From JASHPR01 sp963749145 (GTDB lineage: Bacteria; Actinomycetota; Actinomycetes; Streptosporangiales; Streptosporangiaceae), in assembly GCA_963749145.1 (NCBI GenBank), contig CAVVLN010000004.1, positions 434,001 to 498,000 on the forward strand: DNA of 64,000 nt, written 5' to 3'. The translations under genes were made by a program, and so were the position numbers. Positions 1 through 8,316 of this stretch are shown piece by piece (the first letter of the stretch is position 1; each line of letters opens with the position of its first letter). Under the pieces are notes generated by a model, which searched no databases, was not told where the DNA came from, and saw only the letters and a program-made list of their open reading frames with translations.

Positions 1-330
1 GGCCGGGGAGAGCCCGTCCACGTGCTGGATCTCGCCGAAATCCTGCGGCCGCAGCCGGTACAGCGCGGCGCCGTACATCTTGGTGGCTCCGCCGACGAAG
101 TAGTGGATCTGGGGCTGGAAGGGTTTGCCGTCCGCGTCGTACCAGGTGTCCTTGGAGATGTACCGGTTGTCGATGAAGACCTGCGCCGGGTCCCAGTTCT
201 CCTTCTCCCGGGGCAGGAAGTCGCCCCGCTCCAGCAGCAGGATCCGCTGGCCCGACGGCGCCAGCGTGTGCGCCAGCGTCCCGCCCCCTGCGCCGGTGCC
301 CACGATGATCACGTCATAGTGCTCGGTCAC
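1..330 (-). CDS. GMC-family FAD-dependent oxidoreductase, N-terminal part (runs off left edge)
   Basis: The first 110 codons of a glucose-methanol-choline family flavoenzyme are visible, starting at a GTG at 328-330. Residues 4-17 hold the FAD-binding Rossmann start HYDVIIVGTGAGGG, followed by the ribose-binding acidic turn LLLERGDF and the GMC-typical segment YFVGGATKMYGAALYRLR, which contacts FAD. Such enzymes oxidise alcohols or sugars; the substrate cannot be told. The gene is last in a leftward run behind the lyase, GlcG-like protein and MFS carrier, which suggests uptake and oxidation of one compound. The C-terminal substrate domain with its catalytic His/Asn lies outside the window. 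No in-frame ATG lies just upstream, and the SD is weak. Confidence 0.85.
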   Translation of the reverse strand, partial: MTEHYDVIIVGTGAGGGTLAHTLAPSGQRILLLERGDFLPREKENWDPAQVFIDNRYISKDTWYDADGKPFQPQIHYFVGGATKMYGAALYRLRPQDFGEIQHVDGLSPA

Positions 331-485
331 CCCGCCATCATGCCCATCCTGCCCCGGCGACACGCAGCCGCCCCCGGGCCGGTATGCCGCGACGGCTGGT
401 GCTGCCTCAGCCGGCCGGCGGCCGGTACCGGCCTGGCTGGCGGTACAGCCACTGGGAGAAGGTGCAAACGCCCAGCCAACCGGGC

Positions 486-1800
486 TCACCCGCGCGACCG
501 GGGCGACAGGGGCGACGGGCGGGGGTGCACCGACCGCGGGGAAGGCCGGCCGCGGGCGACCGCGAGCGACAGCAGGCCCATGCCGGCCGCCACCGCGGCG
601 CTGACGCCGAACAGCACCGGCAGCCGCACGCCCGCGTCGACCAGCGGGCCGACCCCGAACGCGGCGATCCCGTAGCCGGCCTGGTAGCAGGCGATCACCC
701 CGCCGGCCACCAGGCCCTGATCGGGAGCGAGCTTCTCCTGCCCGATGCTGATCGTCAGCGGCAGCAGCGCCGAGCAGCCGAGCCCGGCCAGCGCGAACGC
801 GCCGACCGATGCCAGCGGCGCGTTCCTCGGCAGCACCGCGATCAGCACGAACGCCCCGGCCAGCAGGAACGGCAGCAGGTGGTACGCGACGCGGCTGGGC
901 AGCCAGCGCTGGATGGCCGCGAACAGCACCCGCCCGATCGTGACCAGGGCCCAGAACGCGGTCAGCGCGAGCGCGGCGGTCGACGCCTTCACGCCCAGCG
1001 AGGTGACGTCCAGCTGTGACCAGTTGCCGTTCATGGTCTCGCAGAACCCGTACAGCACGGCGAAGGCGCCGAACAGCCAGAAGCCGGCCGGGACCCGCGG
1101 CGCCGCCCGGGACGGGGCGGGGCCGGGCGGGCCGGGCGGCCGCGTCCGGCCCGGCACCCGGCGAAGGCGCCGGCGGCCGCAGCGGCAGGCGCATGCTGAT
1201 GACGAGCAGCGCGAGCAGCAGGGCCGCGGCGAGCACGGGCAGGCCGGTCCAGAACCCCAGGCCCACGAACACGGCGACGAACACCGGGGCGAGGGCCGTG
1301 CCCAGCCCGAGCAGGGCGTTGAGCACCAGCACGGACCGGTCGACGGCCGCCGGGTGGAACGCGGCTACCAGGGTGTTGAGCGCCGGCACGGCCAGGCCGA
1401 AGCCGGCCCCCAGGCACGCGGTCGCGGCCAGCAGCAGCCCGTAGGCCAGCGCGTGCTGGTGCACCACGAGCCAGCTCACGATCAGCAGCACCATCGCGGC
1501 CAGGTCGGCCACCAGCCCGGCCAGGTAGATCGTCCGCTCGCCCAGGCGGCCCGCCAGGCCGGGGCCGAGCAGGCCCGCGCCGAGCAGGGACGCCGTGATC
1601 GCCGTGATCACCTGCGGGACGAACATCAGGCCGTACTGGCTGCTGGACAGGTCGTAGGAGGTCCGGGAGGTGAAGATGGTGCTGGCCGCGGGGAAGGTGA
1701 CCAGGGCGATGCCCTGGACCAGGCCCGCCGCGTTGATGGTGGCGATCTCCGCCCGGCTGGCGCTCGCTTCCCGCGGCGGGGCGCCCGATGGCGTTGGCAT
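486..1800 (-). pseudogene. MFS transporter, frameshifted in the central loop
   Basis: The N-terminal half starts at the ATG at 1800 and reads about six hydrophobic helices down to about 1160 (for example QYGLMFVPQVITAI and GYGLLLAATACLGAGFGLA). The C-terminal half, with a further set of helices (FWLFGAFAVLYGFCE onward), continues in a different frame and ends at the TGA at 486-488. The frame changes by one base in the GC-rich stretch around 1090-1160, between helices six and seven, where MFS proteins have a cytoplasmic loop. The N-terminal frame has no stop and runs open into the GMC gene. A single indel, real or a sequencing error in the GGGC-rich run, explains it. The likely role was uptake of an organic acid or related substrate for the neighbouring enzymes. 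Confidence 0.7.
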
Positions 1801-1833
1801 GGTTCACCACTACCACGCCCCGCCGGGCGGCGC

Positions 1834-2262
1834 TCAGCTACCGGGCACGGCGGACAGGCCGGCCTCGGCTACCTCCATGTCCTGGCTGTAGTGGCCGCCG
1901 CTGACGCCGATCCCGCCCACCACGGCATCCCCGACCTTGATCGGGTACCCGCCGCCGAAGACGATCAGGCGGTCGATGCCGGGCGCGGCGCCCATGGCCA
2001 GCGGGGCGTCGTCCTTGACGAAGTCGTGCCAGGCGTCGGTGGACATGCCGAAGCCGACCGCGGTGTAGGCCTTGTCCTGGGCCACCTGGACCGACAGCAG
2101 GGCCGCGCCGTCCATCCGGCTGAAGGCCTTGAGCACCCCGCTCTCATCGACGATCGCGACCACGAACGGGTGGCCCATCTCGGCCGCCTTCCGCTCGGCC
2201 GCGTCGATCATCGCCCGGGCCAGTTCCGCCGTCACGCTCGGCCGCTCGAATGTCGCCGCCAT
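1834..2262 (-). CDS. GlcG/HbpS-like (DUF336) protein
   Basis: This 142-residue protein has the full length of the GlcG/HbpS/DUF336 family. Seen features are an N-terminal helix with ELARAMIDAAERKAAEMGHP, the strand FVVAIVDESGVL and the conserved glycine-rich turn GGGYPIKVGDAVVGGIGVSGG. Family members bind haem or small ligands (HbpS) or accompany glycolate and propanediol catabolism genes (GlcG); they are cytosolic or secreted, and no signal peptide is seen here. The gene starts two bases after the stop of the upstream lyase, so the two are almost certainly co-transcribed. The exact role is unknown. Confidence 0.88.
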   Translation of the reverse strand: MAATFERPSVTAELARAMIDAAERKAAEMGHPFVVAIVDESGVLKAFSRMDGAALLSVQVAQDKAYTAVGFGMSTDAWHDFVKDDAPLAMGAAPGIDRLIVFGGGYPIKVGDAVVGGIGVSGGHYSQDMEVAEAGLSAVPGS

Positions 2263-2264
2263 CC

Positions 2265-3242
2265 CTAACCTCCCAGCTCCGGCCCGGGCGCCGGGTCCGG
2301 CGCGGCGTAGCGCCGCTCGGCCTCACGCACCTGGGGCAACCCGATGAAATCCACGAACTCGCCGAACGTCGGCAGCCCGGCCATGGCCGCGGCCGGCGTT
2401 CCCGCCCGCGCGATCTCCCGCAGTATCCCGCGCATGGCCGCCGTGGCCGCCAGCAGCGTGCTGATCGGGAAGATCACGATCCGGTAGCCCAGCCCGGTCA
2501 GCCGGTCGAGGCCGATCGGCGGGGTCTTACCGCCCTCGGCCCAGTTGAACAGCAGCGGCACGTCCGGGAACGCCTGCGCCACGGCCGCGGCCTCGTCCTC
2601 GGACACCACCGCCTCGATGAACAGGGCGTCGGCGCCGGCCTCGCGGTAGCGGCGGGCGCGCTCGATCGCGCGGTCCAGGCCCTCGACGGCCCGCGCGTCG
2701 GTGCGCGCGATGATCACGAACTCGGGCTGCGCCCGGGCCTCCACCGCAGCCCGGATCTTCTCGGCCATCTCCGCCGCCGGGATGACGAGCTTGCCCTCCA
2801 TGTGGCCGCACTTCTTCGGCGCCACCTGGTCCTCGATGTGGATCCCGGCCACCCCGGCCGCCTCGTAGGCGCCCACGGTGCGGATCACGTTCAGCGGATT
2901 GCCGTAGCCGGTGTCGGCGTCGGCGATCACCGGGATGTCCACGCAGGCGGCGATCCGGCCCGCGTTGCCGGCCATCTCGGTCATCGTCAGCAGGCCGACG
3001 TCCGGCCGTCCGATCAGCGCCGCGGAGGTCCCGAACCCGGTCATGTACACGGCCGGGAAGCCGACGTCCTCGACCAGCCGCGCGGCGAGCGGATCGAACG
3101 CCCCGGGCGCCAGGATGGTCCGGCCCGACTCCAGCAGCGCGCGCAGCCGCGCCGCCCCTCCGGGGCGCCGGGTCAGCCGGCCCGTCACCGGACCCCGCCC
3201 CGAATTCCCATCGCCCCTCCCTCGCCTTCCCGCCCAGGCCAT
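2265..3242 (-). CDS. Isocitrate lyase / PEP mutase family C-C lyase
   Basis: A TIM-barrel lyase of about 300 residues. Seen motifs are the metal-binding DADTGYGN (about residues 108-115), IHIEDQ and the catalytic loop KKCGHMEGK (about 143-151). The K-K-C-G-H form is typical of 2-methylisocitrate lyase, oxaloacetate decarboxylase and carboxyPEP-mutase relatives. The enzyme probably cleaves or decarboxylates a 2-hydroxy- or 2-oxo-acid. The start at ATG 3242 gives an 18-residue Arg/Gly-rich lead; the GTG at 3188 (VTGRLTRR) is an equally plausible start. It lies between a TetR gene and the GlcG-like gene, all leftward. The precise substrate is not decidable from sequence. Confidence 0.88.
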   Translation of the reverse strand: MAWAGRRGRGDGNSGRGPVTGRLTRRPGGAARLRALLESGRTILAPGAFDPLAARLVEDVGFPAVYMTGFGTSAALIGRPDVGLLTMTEMAGNAGRIAACVDIPVIADADTGYGNPLNVIRTVGAYEAAGVAGIHIEDQVAPKKCGHMEGKLVIPAAEMAEKIRAAVEARAQPEFVIIARTDARAVEGLDRAIERARRYREAGADALFIEAVVSEDEAAAVAQAFPDVPLLFNWAEGGKTPPIGLDRLTGLGYRIVIFPISTLLAATAAMRGILREIARAGTPAAAMAGLPTFGEFVDFIGLPQVREAERRYAAPDPAPGPELGG

Positions 3243-3271
3243 GATCGCCTACCGCGGTCGTCTGCCGGTCG

Positions 3272-3292
3272 CTATGACCGCCACTATGACCG
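3272..3292. promoter_or_regulatory. Candidate operator: direct repeat CTATGACCG x2
   Basis: CTATGACCG occurs at 3272-3280 and 3284-3292, a 12-bp period, in the 63-bp gap between the TetR stop and the lyase start. On the minus strand it reads CGGTCATAG twice, and one copy forms GGTC-N5-GACC with adjacent bases. The position just upstream of the lyase start would suit a regulator site. Binding by the neighbouring TetR is a guess. Confidence 0.3.
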
Positions 3293-3305
3293 ACAAACGA
3301 CCGTC

Positions 3306-3947
3306 CTAGTCGATCACAGCGGGATCGGGGGGGCGCCAGTAGATGGACTTCACCCAGATCGTGGCCAGGGCGTCCAGGGCCCGCTGGTCATCGAACTGCA
3401 TGTCCGCCCGCTCGCCGCCCTGGCCGAGCCAGATGTAGCAGAAGTGCTCCAGCATGGCCGACAGGGCCGAGGCGGTCAGCGCCGGGTCGACGCCGGGGCA
3501 GTAGCCGGCCGCCTGGGCCAGCCGGATCTCCCGGGCGATCCGGGTGATGGCCTCGGCGCGGATCTTGAGCCACCGGTCCCGGAACTCCCCGTCGAGCATG
3601 GCCGCCTGGAAGATGCCGATGAGCTCGCCGCGCCGCTTGGCGTAGGTCTGCCAGAACCCGGCCACCGCCTGGCGCAGCGCGTCCTCGCGGGACAGTCCCT
3701 GGCGGTAGGGCAGCACCGCCATCTGGGTGGCCTCGGCGTGGAACTCCTCGGCCAGCGCGATCAGCAGGTCCGCCTTGGTGTCGTAGTAGTTGTAGAACGA
3801 CGCCACCGACCGGCCCGCCTCGGCGGCGATGTCGCTGATCTTGGCGTTGAGGTAGCCCTCGCGGGCGAACACCGCCCGCGCGGCGGCCCGGAACGCCTCA
3901 TCGGTCTCCCGGCCCTTGCGGCCCCGGCTGGCGAGCGGGGTCACCAC
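3306..3947 (-). CDS. TetR/AcrR family transcriptional regulator
   Basis: A 213-residue protein with an N-terminal TetR helix-turn-helix: AFRAAARAVFAREGYLNAKISDIAAEAG then SVASFYNYYDTKADLL (about residues 18-62). The C-terminal part is a helical ligand-binding domain with a conserved GVDPALTASALSAMLEHFCY segment seen in regulators of fatty-acid or aromatic acyl catabolism. It sits between a VOC gene (46 bp upstream) and the lyase operon on the same strand, so it may be co-transcribed with the VOC gene and repress the lyase set. Its ligand is unknown. Confidence 0.92.
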   Translation of the reverse strand: MVTPLASRGRKGRETDEAFRAAARAVFAREGYLNAKISDIAAEAGRSVASFYNYYDTKADLLIALAEEFHAEATQMAVLPYRQGLSREDALRQAVAGFWQTYAKRRGELIGIFQAAMLDGEFRDRWLKIRAEAITRIAREIRLAQAAGYCPGVDPALTASALSAMLEHFCYIWLGQGGERADMQFDDQRALDALATIWVKSIYWRPPDPAVID

Positions 3948-3993
3948 ACCCGCCGGTCCCGGCCGGCCCAGAACGGCTCGCGCAGCACGTCCC

Positions 3994-4560
3994 TCAGACC
4001 CGCACGCCGGTGCGGTCGGCGGCGGTCTTCGGCTCGTGCCGCACGTCCCCGGGCTGGCCCATGACCCGGCGCCAGCAGGCGAACTCGAGCAGGATCCCGT
4101 CCGGGTCCTGGAAGTAGAACGAGCGGACGAACACCCCGTCGTGCAACTCGGCGGCCACGCCGAACTCGCTGTCGTCGTGGTCGATGACCGGGCTCACCCG
4201 CACGCCCTTGGCCTTGAGCTTGGCGCGGTACTCCAGGAAGCGCTCCTCGGGGACGTTGAAGGCCACGTGATTCATCGACCCGACCGCGCTGGTCCACTCC
4301 CCGAACCCCGGCACCGTCACCGGCGCGGAGACGCCCGGCACCGGGTCGGGCGCGTCGGGGAACCAGAAGAACGCCAGCGCGTTGCCGCCGCCCATGTCGA
4401 AGAAGAAGTGCTGGCCCGAGTTACCGGGCAGGTTCAGCGTCTTGATCAGCCGCATGCCCAGCACCTCGGTGTAGAACTCGACCGTCCGCTTCATGTCCGA
4501 GCAGACCAGCGCGAGGTGGTTGACGCCGCCGAGGTCGAACTCCCCGTTCCGCCATTCCAT
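3994..4560 (-). CDS. VOC superfamily protein (glyoxalase / extradiol dioxygenase-like)
   Basis: A 188-residue vicinal-oxygen-chelate protein with two beta-alpha-beta-beta-beta modules. Candidate metal ligands are His in VNHLALV (about residue 15), His in MNHVAFNV and Glu in GILLEFACW near the end. The spacing resembles small glyoxalase or ring-cleavage-type enzymes acting on a CoA ester or catechol-like substrate. It starts at an ATG preceded by AGGAGG-like bases (complement of cctcct at 4565-4570). It is the first gene of the leftward run and faces the hydrolase gene across a 210-bp spacer holding a palindrome. Confidence 0.85.
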   Translation of the reverse strand: MEWRNGEFDLGGVNHLALVCSDMKRTVEFYTEVLGMRLIKTLNLPGNSGQHFFFDMGGGNALAFFWFPDAPDPVPGVSAPVTVPGFGEWTSAVGSMNHVAFNVPEERFLEYRAKLKAKGVRVSPVIDHDDSEFGVAAELHDGVFVRSFYFQDPDGILLEFACWRRVMGQPGDVRHEPKTAADRTGVRV

Positions 4561-4618
4561 GAGGCCTCCTTACGGTGCGGGCGGTCAGACGGCTGGCCCG
4601 GCCGCCGTTCCTAAATCT

Positions 4619-4629
4619 AAACTCAGTTT
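4619..4629. promoter_or_regulatory. Palindrome AAACT-C-AGTTT in the divergent promoter region
   Basis: A perfect 5-1-5 inverted repeat lies in the only A/T-rich patch (4611-4635) of the spacer between the leftward VOC gene and the rightward hydrolase. This is the natural place for a shared operator. Which regulator binds (the TetR at 3306 or the IclR at 5901) is not known. Confidence 0.4.
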
Positions 4630-4655
4630 CATTTACGCACCAGCACTCGCGGGCC

Positions 4656-4741
4656 GGGCAGGCCAGGACGGACCGGGCCGCGAGACCGGGACCCGCCCCG
4701 GGCCCGGGCAGGCCAGGACGGACCGGGCCGGGAGACCGGGA
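4656..4741. repeat. Tandem repeat, 50-bp period, two copies
   Basis: The segment starting GGGCAGGCCAGGACGGACCG occurs at 4656 and again at 4706. The copies match at all but about one base over some 36 bp. It lies just upstream of the hydrolase start, outside the conserved protein. Confidence 0.8.
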
Positions 4742-4772
4742 CGCACCGGGCCACGACGGATCGGAGCCGCCG

Positions 4773-5885
4773 GTGAGCGAGATCGTCAGGGAGTTCGTCG
4801 GGCTGCCCTCGCCGGTGGTCGGCCGGGCCGGGGCGGGCGGCCACCCGTGCCAGGGCCTTTACCACCGCCCGGCCGGCGCCCGGCCGGCGACGGCGTTCAT
4901 TGCCACCCACTACAACGTGGACTTCTCCGAGCACTACCTGGCCAGCCTGATGGCCGAGCGCGGGTTCGGCTTCCTGGGCTGGAACACCCGGTTCCGCGGC
5001 AGCGAGGCGCACTTCCTGCTCGATCACGCGCTGGCCGAGATCGGCGTCGGCGTGCGCTGGCTGCGCGAGCAGGCCGGAGCCGAGCGGGTGGTGCTGCTGG
5101 GCAACTCCGGCGGCGGCTCGCTGATGGCCGCCTACCAGTCGCAGGCCGTGGAGCCCAACGTCCGGCCCGTCACCGGGATGCGGCCGCTGCCCGCCCTGGA
5201 GGAGTTGCCCGCGGGCGATGCCTTCGTCGCGCTCGCGGCGCACTCGGGCCGGCCCGAGGTGCTGACCGCCTGGCTCGACCCGTCGGTGACCGACGAGGCC
5301 GACCCGCTGTCGGCCGACCCGGCGCTGGACCCGTTCAACCCGGAGAACGGGCCGCCGTTCAGCGAGGAGTTCCAGCGCCACTACCGCGCCGCGCAGCGGG
5401 CCCGCAATGAGCGCATCACCGACTGGGCGCTCGGCCAGATCGACGCGCTGGCGGCGACGCGGGCCCGGGACCGGCTGTTCACCGTCCCGCGCAGCTGGGC
5501 CGACCTGCGCATGATCGACCCCGAGATCGAGCCGTCGGACCGCCGGCCGAACTGGTGCTATCTCGGTGACCCGGTGAAGGCCAACTACGGGGTGTTCGGC
5601 GTCGGCACGGTGAGCACCCTGCGCAGCTGGCTGTCGATGTGGAGCCTGCGCGCCTCACAGTGCACCGCGGCGCCGCACCTGGCCCGGATCACGGTGCCCG
5701 CGCTGGTCGTGCACGCGACCGCGGATACCGGCGTGTACGCCAGCGACGCCCGGGCCCTCTACGATGCGCTGGCCGCGGGCGACAAGACCCTGGAGTTCCT
5801 GCAGGCCGACCACTACCTGCAGGAGCCCGCGGGCGCGCGGGACCAGGCGGCGGACCTGATTGCGGCCTGGATCGCCGGTCACTAG
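4773..5885 (+). CDS. Alpha/beta hydrolase
   Basis: A 370-residue serine hydrolase. The GTG at 4773 was chosen because GGAG lies seven bases upstream and the protein then starts at the conserved region; the longer open frame upstream is repeat sequence. The nucleophile elbow is GNSGG (Ser about 112). The candidate acid is Asp in HATADTGVY and the base is His in ADHYLQEP near the C-terminus. An early THYNVDFSEHYL segment lines the oxyanion region. It probably hydrolyses an ester, thioester or C-C bond of a catabolic intermediate. It is divergent from the VOC gene and followed 15 bp later by an IclR regulator. Confidence 0.88.
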   Translation: MSEIVREFVGLPSPVVGRAGAGGHPCQGLYHRPAGARPATAFIATHYNVDFSEHYLASLMAERGFGFLGWNTRFRGSEAHFLLDHALAEIGVGVRWLREQAGAERVVLLGNSGGGSLMAAYQSQAVEPNVRPVTGMRPLPALEELPAGDAFVALAAHSGRPEVLTAWLDPSVTDEADPLSADPALDPFNPENGPPFSEEFQRHYRAAQRARNERITDWALGQIDALAATRARDRLFTVPRSWADLRMIDPEIEPSDRRPNWCYLGDPVKANYGVFGVGTVSTLRSWLSMWSLRASQCTAAPHLARITVPALVVHATADTGVYASDARALYDALAAGDKTLEFLQADHYLQEPAGARDQAADLIAAWIAGH

Positions 5886-5900
5886 CCCTACGCTTCTGCT

Positions 5901-7139
5901 GTGCAGAAACACGGCGAGGGGATGGTGGCCGAACCCGGCCCGGGGACGGCGGGTCACGGCCCGGGGACGGTGGCCGAACCCGGCCCGGGGACGGCGGCTG
6001 AACCCGGCGCTGACCATGGCGCCAGGACGCCGCCCGCGTACCCGATCGCGTCGGTCGACAACGCGCTGCGGCTGCTGCGGCTGTTCCGCGACCAGCCCCG
6101 GGTCCGGCTGTCGGAGGCCAGCGAGCACCTCGGCGTCGCGGTGTCCACCGCGCACCGGCTGCTGGCCATGCTCGCCTACCACGGCTTCGTCCGGCAGGAC
6201 CCGGACTCGCGCGCCTACCTGGCCGGGCCGGCCCTGGTCGAGATCGGCCTGGCCGCGGTGCGGCAGCTGGACATCCGGGCCCAGGCCCGGCCGGTGCTCG
6301 AGGACCTGGCCGCGGCGCTGGGCGAGACCGTGCACCTGACCGTGCTCGAGGGCGGCGACGTCCGCTACCTCGACGCGGTCGAGAGCTCGCGCGCGCTGCG
6401 CGTGACGGCCCGGACCGGATCGGTCCTCGCCGCCAACTGCACCGCCTCAGGCAAGGCCCTGCTCGCCGGGCTCCCGGACGCCGAGGTGACGGCGCGCTTC
6501 GCCGGCCACGCCGCCCTGCCCGCGCTGACCGGCCGGTCCATCACCCGGCGGTCGCGGCTGCTGGCCGAGCTGCGGGCGGTGCGCGAGCGCGGGTTCGCGG
6601 TCAACCGGGAGGAGAGCGAGGAGGGCGTCGCGTCGGTCGCGGTGCCCGTGCCCGGACCGCGGGAGCTGCCGGTCGCCGCGCTGGCGGTGTCGGGCCCGGT
6701 GTCGCGGATGACCGACGAGACCGTGACCGCGATCGGGGCCCGTCTGCGCGAGGAGGCGGCCCGGCTGGCGGCCTGCTGCGGGCTACCTGACGCCGGCGCC
6801 GCCGTCGGAGTGCACCACCGTGCCGGTGATCCCGCGGGCCCGGTCCGAGGCCAGGAACACGTAGCTGCCCGCGTGATCGTCGCCGGTCAGCGCCACCCGC
6901 AGCGGCGTGCGGTCGCGCAGGTCCTGCTCGCGGCCGTGCGCCTCGCCCAGGGCCCGGCCGTCCAGGCCGAGGCTGCGCGGCCTGGTGAGCTCGGTGCCGA
7001 GCGTGCCGCCCGGTGCCACGCCGTTGACCCGGACCTGCGGCGCGAGCTCGTGAGCGAGCGCGATCACGCAGCCGCGCACGGCGAACTTCGATGCCACGTA
7101 CAGAACGCCGCCGCGGCCCGGGTAGAAGCCGGAGGTTGA
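5901..7139 (+). CDS. IclR family transcriptional regulator with abnormal 3' read-through
   Basis: The winged HTH (about residues 48-105: IASVDNALRLLRLF, then VSTAHRLLAML) and the IclR ligand-binding domain (TVHLTVLEGGDVRYLDAV; NCTASGKALLAGL; GFAVNREESEEGVASVAVPV) are complete by about position 6780. The frame has no stop there and runs on for about 115 codons antisense to the convergent SDR gene; that tail is not IclR-like. The N-terminal 45 residues are a Pro/Gly repeat encoded by a 45-bp duplication. Starts at GTG 5901 and ATG 5922 are both possible; neither has a well-spaced SD. It probably controls the surrounding catabolic genes. Confidence 0.85.
   Translation: MQKHGEGMVAEPGPGTAGHGPGTVAEPGPGTAAEPGADHGARTPPAYPIASVDNALRLLRLFRDQPRVRLSEASEHLGVAVSTAHRLLAMLAYHGFVRQDPDSRAYLAGPALVEIGLAAVRQLDIRAQARPVLEDLAAALGETVHLTVLEGGDVRYLDAVESSRALRVTARTGSVLAANCTASGKALLAGLPDAEVTARFAGHAALPALTGRSITRRSRLLAELRAVRERGFAVNREESEEGVASVAVPVPGPRELPVAALAVSGPVSRMTDETVTAIGARLREEAARLAACCGLPDAGAAVGVHHRAGDPAGPVRGQEHVAARVIVAGQRHPQRRAVAQVLLAAVRLAQGPAVQAEAARPGELGAERAARCHAVDPDLRRELVSERDHAAAHGELRCHVQNAAAARVEAGG
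5924..5997. repeat. 45-bp imperfect tandem repeat inside the IclR N-terminus
   Basis: A 29-bp block beginning GGTGGCCGAACCCGG is present at 5924-5952 and 5969-5997. It is in frame and encodes repeated VAEPGPGTA. It probably arose by slippage and forms an unstructured N-terminal tail. Confidence 0.75.
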
Positions 7140-7403
7140 CACCGTCAGCACGACCGACCCGCCGGCCCGGCGCAGCTCGGGGAGCGCGGCCCGCACGCAG
7201 ACCAGCTGGCTCTTAACGTTGACCGCGAACATCTCGTCGAACGCGGCGTCCAGCTGATCGTCGCCGAGGTCGGCCAGGCCGCGGTAGAAATCGAAGATCC
7301 CGACGCAGTTGACCAGGACGTCCAGGCCGCCGAAGGCCCCGGCCGCCGCCCCGACCGCCGCCCGCGCGTCGGCCAGCGCGGTCGCGTCGCCCCGAGTCAC
7401 CAC
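6783..7403 (-). pseudogene. SDR dehydrogenase (dihydrodiol dehydrogenase-like), 5'-truncated
   Basis: The body of a short-chain dehydrogenase is present: GGLDVLVNCVGIFDFY, the Ser in VVLTVSTSGFYPG, the YVASK catalytic Tyr/Lys pair and VRVNGVAPGGT. The last motif resembles cis-2,3-dihydrodiol dehydrogenases of aromatic degradation. The N-terminal 50-60 residues, including the NAD-binding GxxxGxG, are missing. The readable homology fades just upstream of the GTG at 7403, where a 12-bp minisatellite begins. Without the Rossmann loop the product should be inactive. It is convergent with the IclR gene, whose frame overlaps its 3' half. Confidence 0.8.
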
Positions 7404-7447
7404 GCGGCCCGGCCGGCCGCTCGCGCGCCGGCGGCTGCTGCGGCGTC

Positions 7448-7521
7448 GCGGCGGCTCCCGCGGCGGCTCCCGCGGCGGCTCCCGCGGCGGCTCCCGCGGC
7501 GGCTCCGGCGGCGGCTCCGGC
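7448..7521. repeat. 12-bp minisatellite, about six copies
   Basis: The unit CTCCCGCGGCGG is repeated about six times with variation in the last copies. It sits exactly between the two truncated genes (SDR to the left, ligase to the right). On the plus strand it encodes Arg-Gly-Gly-Ser repeats. Confidence 0.88.
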
Positions 7522-7524
7522 GCC

Positions 7525-8316
7525 GGTGCCGACCTCAGCAGCCTGCGCGAGATCGCCTACGGCACGGCGCCGATCACCCCGTCCTCGCTGGCGGCCGCGC
7601 TGGGGGCGTTCGGCTGCCGGTTCCGGCAGATCTACGGCAACACCGAGGGCCAGAGCATGATCAGCCTGCTGGCCCCGGAAGATCACCAGCCCGGCCACCC
7701 GCGGCTGGCCAGCGCGGGCCGGATCTCGTTCGGCTGGGAAGTGCGGATCGTCGACCCCGACGGCCGGGACCTCCCCCCGGATACCGCCGGCGAATTGCTG
7801 ATCCGCGGTGAGTGCCTGTTCTCCGGGTACTGGCGAGACCCGGACGCCACCGCGGCCGCGTTCGCCGAGGGCGGCTGGTACCGGACCGGGGACATCGCCC
7901 GGCTGACCCCGGACGGCTACCTCTACATCCTGGACCGGGCCAAGGACATGATCATCAGCGGCGGGGAGAACATCTACCCGGCCGAGGTCGAGGCCGTGCT
8001 GGCCCGGCACCCGGCCGTGGCCGAGGCCGCGGTCGTGGGACGGCCCGACCCGGCCTGGGGCGAGGCTGTGCACGCGGTGATCATCCCGGCGGCTGGCGCC
8101 GGCGCCTCCCCGGAGGAGATCATCACCTGGTGCCGGGACCGGCTGGCCCACTTCAAGTGCCCGAAGACGGCCGAGTTCGCTGACTCGCTGCCCCGCACCA
8201 CCACCGGCAAGGTGCTCAAGCGCGCCCTGCGCGCCCGCCTGGCCGCCGCCCCCGGCCAGCCCGGCCGTGGTTGTACCGTCGCATGGCCTGTACGCCACGC
8301 GGAGGTACAACCGTGA
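7525..8316 (+). pseudogene. Class I acyl-CoA ligase (ANL superfamily), 5'-truncated
   Basis: The C-terminal half of an adenylate-forming ligase is intact: the A5 motif IYGNTEGQS, the A7/A8 region GWYRTGDIARL then DRAKDMIISGGENIYPAEVE, and the A10 lysine in TTTGKVLKRAL. About 250 N-terminal residues, including the A3 P-loop (TSGTTG), are missing, and the frame begins in the minisatellite. The open frame extends further back antisense to the SDR, so a fusion peptide could be made, but it could not adenylate. The original role was activation of a carboxylic acid to its CoA ester in this catabolic cluster. Confidence 0.82.

Noticed and set aside
745..2268. Long plus-strand open frames opposite the MFS, GlcG and lyase genes
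   Set aside because: Composition is Arg/Gly/His/Gln-rich with no domain, and they mirror well-supported minus-strand genes; antisense frames stay open in high-GC DNA.
5655..6335. Minus-strand frame spanning the hydrolase end and the IclR start
   Set aside because: Mirror frame crossing two supported genes; no domain seen.
7448..7521. Possible CRISPR array
   Set aside because: Units are 12 bp with no unique spacers; it is a minisatellite.
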